The translations under genes were made by a program, and so were the position numbers. 64,000 nucleotides of DNA from JBCBGF01 sp038526915 (GTDB lineage: Bacteria; Pseudomonadota; Alphaproteobacteria; Rhodobacterales; Rhodobacteraceae): assembly GCA_038526915.1 (NCBI GenBank), contig JBCBGF010000001.1, positions 62,001 to 126,000 on the forward strand, written 5' to 3'. This document shows, piece after piece, positions 25,656-33,865 of this stretch; the stretch's first letter is position 1, and every line of letters starts with the position of its first letter. The notes under the pieces were generated by a model, which made no database searches, had not been told where the DNA came from, and saw nothing but the letters and a program-made list of their open reading frames with translations.

Positions 25656-26131
25656 TCCGGCGCGGTGATCAGCAGGCGCGCCACGATCTGATCGGCGAGC
25701 GTGCTCATCAAGCGATCCGTCGCGCTTTGTCTGGCGGTCTGAGTGGCAAAGGGGGTGCCCGTGGCCGAATAACTGGTGAAGTTCGTCAGCTCACCGTCGC
25801 TCAGAATCGCATCCGTCCCGATGTCGCGCAACTGGAACACCGCGCGGCCCAAAAGGTTGAACCGCGTGATTTCCTGATCGGGTGTAATCCCCAGCTCTTC
25901 TTCGGACAGAAACACCTCCGCCGTCAGCCGGTACTGCGCCGCGGCCGCCAGTCCCAACCGGTCTTCTAACTGCCGGACCAACTCAAATCCGACCGTGTCC
26001 CGCGGCGGATCGACGACCACCCGCCCCCGCAAGCCTTCGGCAGATCCACCAGGGCCATAGACCGGCGCAAACCCGCATGCCGCGAGAAGAGCAGGCAGCG
26101 CTAGGAGTGTTCGGCGGCTAAACAACGACAT
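25643..26131 (-). CDS. lptE: LPS-assembly lipoprotein LptE
   Basis: The 162-residue product begins MSLFSRRTLLALPALLAAC with lipobox LAAC (Cys19) followed by GFAPVYGPG, the classic start of alphaproteobacterial LptE. LptE plugs the LptD barrel in the outer membrane and takes part in lipopolysaccharide export. The signal has a twin-arginine-like SRRTLL, though Sec export is expected. The gene overlaps leuS upstream by 14 bp and holA downstream by 13 bp. Confidence 0.92.
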   Translation of the reverse strand: MSLFSRRTLLALPALLAACGFAPVYGPGGSAEGLRGRVVVDPPRDTVGFELVRQLEDRLGLAAAAQYRLTAEVFLSEEELGITPDQEITRFNLLGRAVFQLRDIGTDAILSDGELTNFTSYSATGTPFATQTARQSATDRLMSTLADQIVARLLITAPEWRT

Positions 26132-28670
26132 TCACGATGCGGCCCGGAACCACGATCAGCTTCTTGGGCGCACCGCCAGCCAGCGCCTTTTGAACAGCTT
26201 GATCTTCCAGCACCAGTGCTTCGATGGCGTCCTTGTCCAGATCCTTGGCCACCTTTAGTTCCGAACGACGCTTGCCATTGACCTGAATCGGCAAGGTGAC
26301 CGTGTCTTCCACCAGATACGCCGGGTCTGACTTGGGCCAGGGCGCCGTCGCGATCAGCCCCTTGCCCCCCAACATCGACCAGATTTCTTCCGACAGATGC
26401 GGCGTCATGGGCGCCATCAGCTGGGCCATCACGCGCATCGCCTCGGCCCGCGTTTCCCGCCCGGCCTTCGATTTGGCAAGCGTATTGGCAAAGGCATAGA
26501 GCTTGGCGATCGCTGCGTTGAAGCCAAAGCTTTCGATCCCCATGGTCACATCGTGGATCGCTTTATGCATGGCGCGCAGCAGATCCTCATCGCCGCTGCC
26601 CTGCTCAGGCGCATCCGCGATCTCGGCCGCCACGCGGTACACCCGCGCAAGATGCTTGAACGCGGCCTCGGCCCCCGAAGCCGTCCATTCCACATCGCGT
26701 TCGGGCGGGCTATCCGACAACACAAACCACCGCGCGGTATCTGCGCCATAGGTCCAAATGATGTCGTCGGGATCGACCACATTCTTCTTTGATTTCGACA
26801 TCTTGATCAGGGGGCCAACCTCAACCGGCGTCCCGTCCGACAGCGCCGCGCCGTCATCGCCGCGCACGACATTACCCGGCAAATGCCAGACTGGGCGCCC
26901 ATCCGCACCAGGCGTCGAATACGTCTCATGCACAACCATGCCCTGGGTGAACAGCGCATCGAACGGTTCCGTCGCATCCGCGGGCAGGTGACCGCAGATG
27001 TGCATCGCGCGTGCAAAGAACCGGGAATAGAGCAGGTGAAGGATCGCATGTTCGATCCCACCGATATATTGGTCGACATTCATCCAATAGGCCGCGTCTT
27101 CCATGACCGTGGGTGTCTCGGCGCGTGGTGCCGTGAAGCGCGCGAAATACCACGAGGAGTCGACAAACGTGTCCATCGTGTCCGTTTCGCGCAGCGCAGG
27201 TCCGCCGCATTTCGGGCAGGTCGTGTTGCGCCACGTCGGATGCCAATCGAGCGGATTGCCTGGCCGATCAAAGGTCGCATCATCGGGCAGGCGAACGGGC
27301 AGGTTTTCTTTTTTCTCCGCCACGATCCCGCAGGTGTCGCAATGCACCACCGGGATCGGACAGCCCCAGAAGCGCTGACGACTGATCCCCCAGTCGCGCA
27401 GGCGGAACTGCGTCACACCTTCACCCCAGCCATTTTTCTCGGCAAAGGCGATGGTCGTATCGATGGCCTCTTGCCCGGTGGCAACGTCAAGGCCCGCAAA
27501 GTGGTTTACCCAACGCACCGGCTCAGACTTGGGCGGCACAAAGGCCGTATCCCCAACCGGCGTCGCATCGTCGAGCGCAAAGAAGGTGTCGACGACGGGC
27601 AAACCGTACTTCCGGCTGAAATCCAGGTCCCGCTGATCATGCGCCGGACAGGCAAAGATCGCGCCTGTACCGTAGTCCATCAGAATGAAGTTCGCGACCC
27701 ACACCGGCAGGTGCCAGTCGGGATCCAGCGGGTGGCGCACGGTCAGGCCGGTATCGAAGCCAACCTTCTCGGCCTTCTCCAGGTCTTCCTGCGATGTGCC
27801 CATCCGCCGGCAGTCGGCGTTGAAGGTGGCCAACTCAGCGTTTCCGGCCTCCAATGCCCGCGCCAGAGGGTGATCGGGCGAGACCCCGATAAAGTTCGCG
27901 CCCATCAACGTATCGGGGCGGGTCGTAAACACCTCGATCCCGTCAAACCCGGCAGCAGGTTCCGTCAATTCCCAAGTGAATTTCAGACCACGCGACTTGC
28001 CGATCCAGTTGCGCTGCATCGTTTTGACTTTGTCAGGCCAGCTGTCCAAACCATCGATCGCGTCCAGCAGATCGCTCGCGAAATCGGAAATCGCGAAGAA
28101 CCACTGGGTCAGCTCTTTGCGCTCAACCGGCGCACCGGATCGCCATCCCTTGCCATCGATGACCTGTTCATTCGCCAGAACCGTCAGATCGACCGGATCC
28201 CAATTCACCACCGCGGCCTTGCGATAGACCAGGCCCTGGTCCAGCATATCGATGAACAGGGCCTGTTGCTGGCCGTAATACTCCGGATCGCAGGTGGCAA
28301 AGCTGCGGCTCCAATCATGGGTGTAGCCCAAAGGCTGAAGCTGGGCCTTCATGTCGGCGATATTCTGATAGGTCCAGGTGCCCGGATGCACACCCTGTTC
28401 CATCGCCGCGTTCTCAGCCGGCAGCCCGAAGGCGTCAAAACCCATCGGGTGCAATACGTTGAACCCTTGGGCGATCTTGTAGCGCGCCACCACATCGCCC
28501 ATCGTGTAGTTCCGCGTATGGCCGATATGAATCCGCCCGGACGGGTAGGGAAACATCTCAAGCACGTAGTATTTCTGCCGGCTCTCGTCCCGCTCAGCGG
28601 CGAATGTGCCAGCCTCCGCCCATGCGGCTTGCCATTTGGGTTCCACATCTGCGGGGGAATATCGCGACAT
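26118..28670 (-). CDS. leuS: Leucyl-tRNA synthetase
   Basis: This 850-residue class I synthetase charges tRNA-Leu. The HIGH motif appears as HIGH in PSGRIHIGHTRNY (about residues 43-55), the CP1 editing domain lies at roughly 220-420, and the KMSKS motif is intact in KMSKSKKNVV near residue 628. The C-terminal anticodon-binding region carries PMTPHLSEEIW. It is the first gene of the leuS-lptE-holA operon. A 600-codon open frame on the opposite strand is a shadow. Confidence 0.98.
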   Translation of the reverse strand: MSRYSPADVEPKWQAAWAEAGTFAAERDESRQKYYVLEMFPYPSGRIHIGHTRNYTMGDVVARYKIAQGFNVLHPMGFDAFGLPAENAAMEQGVHPGTWTYQNIADMKAQLQPLGYTHDWSRSFATCDPEYYGQQQALFIDMLDQGLVYRKAAVVNWDPVDLTVLANEQVIDGKGWRSGAPVERKELTQWFFAISDFASDLLDAIDGLDSWPDKVKTMQRNWIGKSRGLKFTWELTEPAAGFDGIEVFTTRPDTLMGANFIGVSPDHPLARALEAGNAELATFNADCRRMGTSQEDLEKAEKVGFDTGLTVRHPLDPDWHLPVWVANFILMDYGTGAIFACPAHDQRDLDFSRKYGLPVVDTFFALDDATPVGDTAFVPPKSEPVRWVNHFAGLDVATGQEAIDTTIAFAEKNGWGEGVTQFRLRDWGISRQRFWGCPIPVVHCDTCGIVAEKKENLPVRLPDDATFDRPGNPLDWHPTWRNTTCPKCGGPALRETDTMDTFVDSSWYFARFTAPRAETPTVMEDAAYWMNVDQYIGGIEHAILHLLYSRFFARAMHICGHLPADATEPFDALFTQGMVVHETYSTPGADGRPVWHLPGNVVRGDDGAALSDGTPVEVGPLIKMSKSKKNVVDPDDIIWTYGADTARWFVLSDSPPERDVEWTASGAEAAFKHLARVYRVAAEIADAPEQGSGDEDLLRAMHKAIHDVTMGIESFGFNAAIAKLYAFANTLAKSKAGRETRAEAMRVMAQLMAPMTPHLSEEIWSMLGGKGLIATAPWPKSDPAYLVEDTVTLPIQVNGKRRSELKVAKDLDKDAIEALVLEDQAVQKALAGGAPKKLIVVPGRIVNVVV

Positions 28671-28744
28671 CGGGTGGGTCCTTGAACAAACAACGCCGGA
28701 CCAACGGGCCCGGCGCTTGTGATACGGGCTTGGGGTGCGGGAAT

Positions 28745-29257
28745 CTAGAGTTCGGTATCGGCAATCCGAAGCTGGCGGGCACGCGTTAGGATCGCGTCTT
28801 CGACCGCACGGATCGTTTGCAGCGACGCCGGGCCGCTGCGCGACACCAGCGCAACGCGCAATGATCGCGCATCAAGCGCAGGATCTTGAACAAAGACCGT
28901 CGCCCTGTACGCGCGGTTTGACCCCGGCGGCGTGCCGAAGCCCATCACCATCACACCCGAGAACGGATCAGCCGACTGGATGGGCATGAAGTCCAACACG
29001 TCGAGGGCCGCGTTCCAGATGTACTTGTTGACCTCAATGGTGACGTTCGGGTCGTCGCGGTCCAAAAACAGGTCAAAAATCGAATCGTCGTCTTCCTCGC
29101 CCGGAATGGGGGTGTTTCGCCGCTGCTCCAGCACCGCTTCAGAGACGCCCGCTTCACTCCGGGGCTTGAAGATTCCACCCGGACCACCGCTACAAGCCGC
29201 CAGAACGCCGAGAATCGCTCCGAAACCCGCCAGTTTTCCGATGATCCGCGCCTGCAT
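28745..29257 (-). CDS. DUF3576 domain-containing lipoprotein
   Basis: The 170-residue protein starts MQARIIGKLAGFGAILGVLA followed by ACS, a lipoprotein signal with lipobox LAAC. The mature part contains NKYIWNAALDVLDFMPIQSADPFSGVM, the DUF3576 hallmark, and a C-terminal helical RAVEDAILTRARQLRIAD. The family has no assigned function; by analogy to neighbours it is an envelope protein. An upstream open extension lacks signal character and is rejected. It is upstream of leuS, 75 bp away and on the same strand. Confidence 0.86.
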   Translation of the reverse strand: MQARIIGKLAGFGAILGVLAACSGGPGGIFKPRSEAGVSEAVLEQRRNTPIPGEEDDDSIFDLFLDRDDPNVTIEVNKYIWNAALDVLDFMPIQSADPFSGVMVMGFGTPPGSNRAYRATVFVQDPALDARSLRVALVSRSGPASLQTIRAVEDAILTRARQLRIADTEL

Positions 29258-29500
29258 TTTACCCCCGCGATCGGTGATCAAAGCCTTGGTATCCGAGCGC
29301 AGATTGCGCCACAAGGCGTTTCCAGTAGGCCTTTGATCTGGCCGGTTTACCGCACTGTGGCATCGCTGCACCAATGATGGTGCATTTCAGCGCTGTCTGA
29401 CGGGTCTTCTTGCATTCAAACGCGTGCGGAGCGAGAGAAACGCATACTCAATTTGGTGCATCCGAATTGAGGTGCACCTTTGAACACGAGGGAAAACGAA
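29258..29500. promoter_or_regulatory. Divergent control region before the porin gene, with repeated TGGTGCA elements
   Basis: The 243-bp gap between the DUF3576 gene and the porin gene carries three related elements. TGCACCA and TGGTGCA form a palindrome with ATGA between them (29367-29384). TTTGGTGCA follows at 29452-29460, and AGGTGCACCT, itself palindromic, at 29470-29479. The last two are near-direct repeats in the context AATT.GGTGCA about 15 bases apart, 22 bases or more before the porin start. They may be an operator for a porin regulator or a leader structure. Confidence 0.5.
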
Positions 29501-30448
29501 ATGAAAAAGGTTCTCTTTGCTACCACGGCGCTCGTCGCTTCGGCTGGCATTGCAGCTGCTGAAGTTGACATCAGCGGTTTTGCAGAACTGGGCATCATCG
29601 ACAACGATGTTGAAACCCAGTTCCACACAGACATCGACGCCACCTTCACCATGTCGGGCGAAACCGACAGCGGTCTGACCTTCGGTGCATCGATCGACTT
29701 GGACGAGTCGAACGACGCCGACGCGTTCACGAACACCACGCAAGGCGGTGAGACACTGTTCATCCGCGGCAGCTTCGGCACCCTGACAATGGGTGACACC
29801 GACGGTGCTCTGGACCGTGCGCTGAACGAAGCCATCTTCGGCGGCTCGATCACCGACGAAAACGAGCATGCCGGTTACAACGGCAACGCTGGTCTCGACG
29901 GTACCTATGACGGTCAGATCGTTCGTTATGACTACTCGTTCGGCGATGTTGCTTTCGCTGCTTCGGCAGAACTGGACGACACCGGTGTTGGTGATGCAGT
30001 CATCGGCCTCGGCGTTTCTTACGACCTGGACCTCGGCGGTACGGACCTGGGCCTCGGCCTTGGTTACCAGCAGGTTGACACCAATGCTGGTGTTGACGCC
30101 AGCCTGATCGGTTTCAGCGTTGACGCTGGCTTCGGCGGCGGCTTCTCGGCAGCTGCAAGCTTCATCGTCGGTGACGTTGAAGGCGCTCCCGATCCCGAGC
30201 ACATCGGCCTGGCGGTTGGCTACAGCGTGGACGCGCTCACCATCGGTGTGAACTACGGTGAATACAGCGACTGGCTGCTGAACGGCGGCGGTGGTGCTGA
30301 CGACGCTTCGGGCTTCGGCCTGGTTGTCGGCTACGATCTCGGCGGTGGCGCTGAGGTTCAGTTCGGTATCGCCGACAACGACCTGGACGAAGCTGCTGGT
30401 GGCGTCGATACGACCGTTTGGTCGCTCGGCCTGGCCATGAGCTTCTAA
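29501..30448 (+). CDS. Outer-membrane porin
   Basis: The 315-residue product starts MKKVLFATTALVASAGIAAA, a clean signal peptide, then EVDISGFAELGI, typical of Rhodobacteraceae porins. The mature chain is rich in Gly, Asp and alternating hydrophobic residues (VGYSVDALTIGVNYGEY, FGLVVGYDLGGG) and ends in Phe (LAMSF), the standard outer-membrane barrel terminus. It should be a trimeric general diffusion channel. Codon choice (GGC, GCT, GTT rich) differs from the neighbours and suggests high expression. A strong terminator follows. Confidence 0.95.
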   Translation: MKKVLFATTALVASAGIAAAEVDISGFAELGIIDNDVETQFHTDIDATFTMSGETDSGLTFGASIDLDESNDADAFTNTTQGGETLFIRGSFGTLTMGDTDGALDRALNEAIFGGSITDENEHAGYNGNAGLDGTYDGQIVRYDYSFGDVAFAASAELDDTGVGDAVIGLGVSYDLDLGGTDLGLGLGYQQVDTNAGVDASLIGFSVDAGFGGGFSAAASFIVGDVEGAPDPEHIGLAVGYSVDALTIGVNYGEYSDWLLNGGGGADDASGFGLVVGYDLGGGAEVQFGIADNDLDEAAGGVDTTVWSLGLAMSF

Positions 30449-30472
30449 TCCTTCGGGATGACCTGATTAGGG

Positions 30473-30500
30473 AAGAGCGGGCCTTGGCCCGCTCTTTTCT
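30473..30500 (+). terminator. Rho-independent terminator of the porin gene
   Basis: AAGAGCGGGCC and GGCCCGCTCTT form a perfect 11-bp stem closed by two bases, then TTCTTTTT. It lies 25 bases after the porin stop and 40 bases before the YggS gene. Confidence 0.92.
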
Positions 30501-30540
30501 TTTTGGCAGATAGGTTTCTCGCACAACACGCGGAGGGGCC

Positions 30541-31194
30541 ATGTCACTTACCGAGATCACCGATCGCATCGCAAAGGCCGAAACTAAGGCCGCGCGGGAT
30601 AGCGGATCCACCACTCTAATCGCGATCTCCAAAGTACAGCCGCTGGACCGGGTCGAAGCCGTGCTGGACCAGGGCCACCGCGTCTTTGGCGAGAACCGCG
30701 TGCAGGAAGCCGCAGGCAAATGGCCCGCCTTCCGCGAGCGTTACGACGGGATCGACCTGCACCTGGTCGGCCCCCTTCAATCCAACAAGACCCGCCAGGC
30801 GATGGAGCTGTTTGACGCCATCCACACATTAGACCGGCCCAAACTTGCCAAGGCCATCGCCCGCATCGCGCAAGAAACCGGGACCTGCCCCGACCTGTTC
30901 GTGCAGGTGAACACGGGCGAGGAACCGCAGAAGGCGGGCGTGTTTCCTGCGGACACCGACGCACTCGTCGCCGAGTGCCGAGCAATGGATTTGCCGATCA
31001 AAGGCCTGATGTGCATCCCGCCCATCGAGGAAGAACCCAGCCTGCACTTCGCGCTTCTGGCCAAGATCGCCGAACGCAACGGGCTGACCGGCCTATCGAT
31101 GGGGATGAGCGGCGACTTTGAGAGCGCCATCGCCCAAGGTGCCACCCACATCCGCGTCGGCTCGGCCATTTTCGGCGCGCGAACGCCTGCCTAG
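30541..31194 (+). CDS. YggS family pyridoxal 5'-phosphate homeostasis protein
   Basis: This 217-residue protein is a single-domain TIM barrel that binds PLP. The cofactor lysine lies in LIAISKVQPLD near residue 29. GENRVQEA, HLVGPLQSNK, VQVNTGEEPQKAG and SMGMSGDFESAIAQGATHIRVGSAIFG are all family signatures. Members help control PLP and amino-acid levels rather than carrying out a catalytic reaction. It lies alone after the porin terminator, and its 3' end overlaps the convergent L,D-transpeptidase gene by 4 bp. Confidence 0.95.
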   Translation: MSLTEITDRIAKAETKAARDSGSTTLIAISKVQPLDRVEAVLDQGHRVFGENRVQEAAGKWPAFRERYDGIDLHLVGPLQSNKTRQAMELFDAIHTLDRPKLAKAIARIAQETGTCPDLFVQVNTGEEPQKAGVFPADTDALVAECRAMDLPIKGLMCIPPIEEEPSLHFALLAKIAERNGLTGLSMGMSGDFESAIAQGATHIRVGSAIFGARTPA

Positions 31195-31685
31195 CGCACA
31201 ATCAGCCGCGTCTCATAGCGGATCCGCTGCGCGATCCAGAGCAGGTGATCCGGCCGGAACGCCACACATCCTTCCGTCGGATGCCCGGGCTTGCGCCAGC
31301 GATGCAGAAAGATCGCCGACCCCCGCCCCTTCACCGGGTACGGCCAGTTCCAATCCGTCAGGATCACAAGATCATAAAGGCGGTCTGCCCGCCGCAAACG
31401 TTCATGCCCATAGCCATGGGGCGCACGCACCATCAGATTGTAGTCAGAATCCTTCGGATCATCCGACCACAGATCCCCCGGACGGATCGGCAGGGCCCAA
31501 TCCGTGGGCCGCGCGATCCTGTCGGGACGATAGAGCATCCCCACAATCCGATGCACACCGCGCGGCGTGGCCCCATCCCCTTCCGCTTTGCGATCGGTGA
31601 TGCCACCGCGCCCCACAGTGCATGGAAAGGACCGGCCGAAAAAGCGCGCCTTCCCGCCTGAAACGACAAGATCGGACGGTTTCAC
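31191..31685 (-). CDS. YkuD-type L,D-transpeptidase family protein
   Basis: The GTG start overlaps the ribA stop (GTGA), giving 164 residues; a longer frame upstream lies inside ribA and is not supported. The YkuD active site appears as HRWRKPGHPTEGCVAF near residue 135, with the catalytic Cys, and GRGGITDRKAEGDGATP is the N-terminal strand region. It would form meso-DAP crosslinks or attach proteins to peptidoglycan. However no signal peptide is visible, which is odd for an enzyme expected to act in the periplasm. Either export uses an unusual route, or the protein acts in the cytoplasm on precursors. Confidence 0.85.
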   Translation of the reverse strand: MKPSDLVVSGGKARFFGRSFPCTVGRGGITDRKAEGDGATPRGVHRIVGMLYRPDRIARPTDWALPIRPGDLWSDDPKDSDYNLMVRAPHGYGHERLRRADRLYDLVILTDWNWPYPVKGRGSAIFLHRWRKPGHPTEGCVAFRPDHLLWIAQRIRYETRLIVR

Positions 31686-32773
31686 AGAATATGCCCGGAT
31701 TTCTTGGCCTTCACGTCGAGGTACCGCTCGTTCAACGGGTTCAGACCAACCTTCAGCGGCACCCGTTCCGTCACCGCGATATCGCAACTTTCCAGCATGG
31801 CCACCTTGGCGGGGTTATTGGTCATCAACCGCACCTGCGAGATGCCCATCTCCGATAGGATCGCGGCGCCGATCCGAAAATCCCGCTCATCATCCTCAAA
31901 CCCCAGCCGGTGATTGGCCTCGACCGTGTCAAACCCCTGATCCTGCAACGCATAGGCCCGCATCTTATTTGCCAGTCCGATCCCGCGGCCTTCCTGGTTG
32001 AGATACAGCAACACCCCCGACCCGGCATCGGCCATGGCGGCCAGAGCGCCGTTCAACTGCGGCCCGCAATCGCATTTGAGCGATCCCAGCACATCGCCAG
32101 TGAAGCAGGCCGAATGCAGGCGCACCAGAACCGGGGCATTGCGATCCACCCGCCCGATCTCGACCGCGAAGTGTTCCTCGCCCCCATCTTCCGGCCGAAA
32201 CACATGCACTCGGCTGTTCTCTGCATCAGTCAGTGGCACACGCCCTGCGGCAATATCGTTGAAGGGGCTGAGCATCGTCAGCATTTCGCCCACCTCCTCC
32301 AACGGCAGTTCTGTCATGCCGGACGCATCCGGAACGAGATCGCGATTGGCAACGACACAAACGATCACCGCGGGCAACAGCCGCGCCGACTTAGCCAGAA
32401 GCAGCGCGATGCGGTGCGCGACGGCAGGCCCCTCGCGCTTAGTCAGAAACGGCCCGCGCATCGGGGCACCAAGATCCAGCGCCGGATCCGCAACGTCACT
32501 GATCCACCGCGCGTCCGCATCCGCAGGCAGAACCAAACGCGCCAGATCGCCGTCGTAGGGGCGGGCCTTCAGCGTCTCGGCCCGCCACGCGGTGATCGCC
32601 AGATCCACCTCACCCAAGGCCCCAAGCGCATCGAGCCGCGCCTGTTGCAACGGCTCTGCGCCCAGAACAACGGCGGCCTCACCGGTCGCCGAGGTCAGCA
32701 AGATCGGCACACCCATCCGCAAATCGACCCGCGCGCGGGCGATGCGTTCTGCAAGATCGGGACCAAGACACAT
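31682..32773 (-). CDS. ribA: GTP cyclohydrolase II
   Basis: RibA starts riboflavin synthesis by opening GTP. The chosen ATG gives 363 residues; the longer frame upstream adds 41 residues unlike the family. The C-terminal catalytic domain has the zinc cysteines in SACFTGDVLGSLKCDCGPQ near residue 195 and the GTP-binding NQEGRGIGLANKMRAY near residue 235. The N-terminal 160 residues are an extra domain of the longer alphaproteobacterial forms, not the DHBP synthase domain. The YkuD gene follows by 4-bp overlap. I saw no FMN riboswitch upstream. Confidence 0.95.
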   Translation of the reverse strand: MCLGPDLAERIARARVDLRMGVPILLTSATGEAAVVLGAEPLQQARLDALGALGEVDLAITAWRAETLKARPYDGDLARLVLPADADARWISDVADPALDLGAPMRGPFLTKREGPAVAHRIALLLAKSARLLPAVIVCVVANRDLVPDASGMTELPLEEVGEMLTMLSPFNDIAAGRVPLTDAENSRVHVFRPEDGGEEHFAVEIGRVDRNAPVLVRLHSACFTGDVLGSLKCDCGPQLNGALAAMADAGSGVLLYLNQEGRGIGLANKMRAYALQDQGFDTVEANHRLGFEDDERDFRIGAAILSEMGISQVRLMTNNPAKVAMLESCDIAVTERVPLKVGLNPLNERYLDVKAKKSGHIL

Positions 32774-32940
32774 GAAACATTCCAGTGAAAGCTGTTGCCC
32801 TGCTCTAGCGCCAAACGACCGTAATTGAAACATTTCCGCTGGCCCCGACACGACCGCGTGAGTTGACTGCAGCAAAGCTTGCCCGGTTGGGCCCAAGCGC
32901 TCATCTCTAGCGCAACAACGGACGGACAGAGGTTTCTGAG

Positions 32941-33627
32941 ATGGGAAATCTAAAGAAGATTTTGCTGGTTGATGATGACGATGACCTGCGCGAGGCGCTG
33001 GGTGAACAGCTTGTCATGACCGAAGACTTCGACGTGTTCGAAGCGGGCTCTGGCGCGGAAGCGATGGAGAAGGCAAAGGCCGGTATCTATGACCTGGTCA
33101 TCCTCGATGTGGGCCTTCCCGATACCGATGGGCGCGAGCTTTGCCGCCTGATGCGCAAGCAGGGCGTCAAGTGTCCGGTCCTAATGCTGACAGGCCATGA
33201 CAGCGATGCCGACACGATCCTGGGCCTCGATGCCGGTGCGAACGACTACGTCACCAAGCCCTTCAAATTCCCGGTTCTTCTGGCCCGGATCCGGGCGCAA
33301 CTGCGCCAGCACGAACAATCGGAAGATGCCGTATTCCAGCTTGGGCCCTACACGTTCAAGCCCGCGCAGAAGATGCTTGTGACGGAAGAAGACCGCAAAA
33401 TTCGTCTGACCGAGAAGGAGACGAATATTCTGAAGTTCCTCTACCGGGCGACCGAAGGGGTCGTGGCGCGCGACGTGTTGCTGCACGAGGTCTGGGGCTA
33501 CAACGCAGGTGTCACAACACACACACTGGAGACACATATTTATCGGCTTCGGCAGAAAATAGAACCAGATCCGTCAAACGCACGCCTTCTTGTTACGGAA
33601 AGTGGCGGGTACCGCTTGGTTGCTTGA
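32941..33627 (+). CDS. OmpR-family response regulator
   Basis: The 228-residue protein has a receiver domain (residues 1-120) with the acidic pocket LLVDDDDD (9-16), the phospho-acceptor Asp in LVILDVGLPDTDG (about Asp57), the conserved Thr in MLTGHD and Lys in VTKPFKFP. The winged-helix DNA-binding domain (about 128-228) has RLTEKETNILKFLYRA and THTLETHIYRLRQKIE. No histidine kinase is nearby, so the partner must lie elsewhere. It resembles the alphaproteobacterial CenR-type regulators of cell envelope genes, but that assignment is only a suggestion. Confidence 0.92.
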   Translation: MGNLKKILLVDDDDDLREALGEQLVMTEDFDVFEAGSGAEAMEKAKAGIYDLVILDVGLPDTDGRELCRLMRKQGVKCPVLMLTGHDSDADTILGLDAGANDYVTKPFKFPVLLARIRAQLRQHEQSEDAVFQLGPYTFKPAQKMLVTEEDRKIRLTEKETNILKFLYRATEGVVARDVLLHEVWGYNAGVTTHTLETHIYRLRQKIEPDPSNARLLVTESGGYRLVA

Positions 33628-33690
33628 CCAAGATCAAAGAATCCCCTGGTCACGTCGGGGTAATGATGTGGCATACCTCCCTGTTGGACT

Positions 33691-33718
33691 GGCCGGGCCT
33701 TGTGCCCGGCCTTTTTTT
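33691..33718 (+). terminator. Rho-independent terminator of the response-regulator gene
   Basis: GGCCGGGC and GCCCGGCC form an 8-bp stem around CTTGT, followed by seven T residues. It lies 63 bases after the response-regulator stop. Confidence 0.9.
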
Positions 33719-33719
33719 G

Positions 33720-33800
33720 CCTGGGGCGCTGCCCCGCCATCCCGGACCAGGGTCCGGGACAGCCCCCCGGGATATTTTCCAAAGCGAAGAAGACAGGACG
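33720..33800 (+). repeat. Candidate Rhodobacteraceae intergenic palindromic repeat
   Basis: Directly after the terminator is a GC-rich segment with two small hairpins. GGGGC-GCT-GCCCC lies at 33723-33735. CCCGGACC-AG-GGTCCGGG lies at 33741-33758. They are followed by CCCCCCGGGATATTTTCC at 33765-33780, then AAAGCGAAGAAGAC. From memory, similar modules ending in CCCGGGATATTTT plus an AGAAGA tail recur between genes in roseobacters. Only this one copy was noticed in the window. Confidence 0.5.
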
Positions 33801-33865
33801 GTTGAGGCCGGTGTGATCGGGCATTAGGGACACACACGCGCCCCATGTCCTGCCGGAGATCGCCC

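Noticed and set aside
26883..28685. 600-codon open frame on the plus strand
   Set aside because: It is opposite leuS, has no family similarity and owes its length to GC-rich codon bias on the other strand.
32774..32940. FMN riboswitch upstream of ribA
   Set aside because: The 167-bp gap shows no recognisable conserved FMN aptamer pattern; only a repeated GAAACATT segment was seen.
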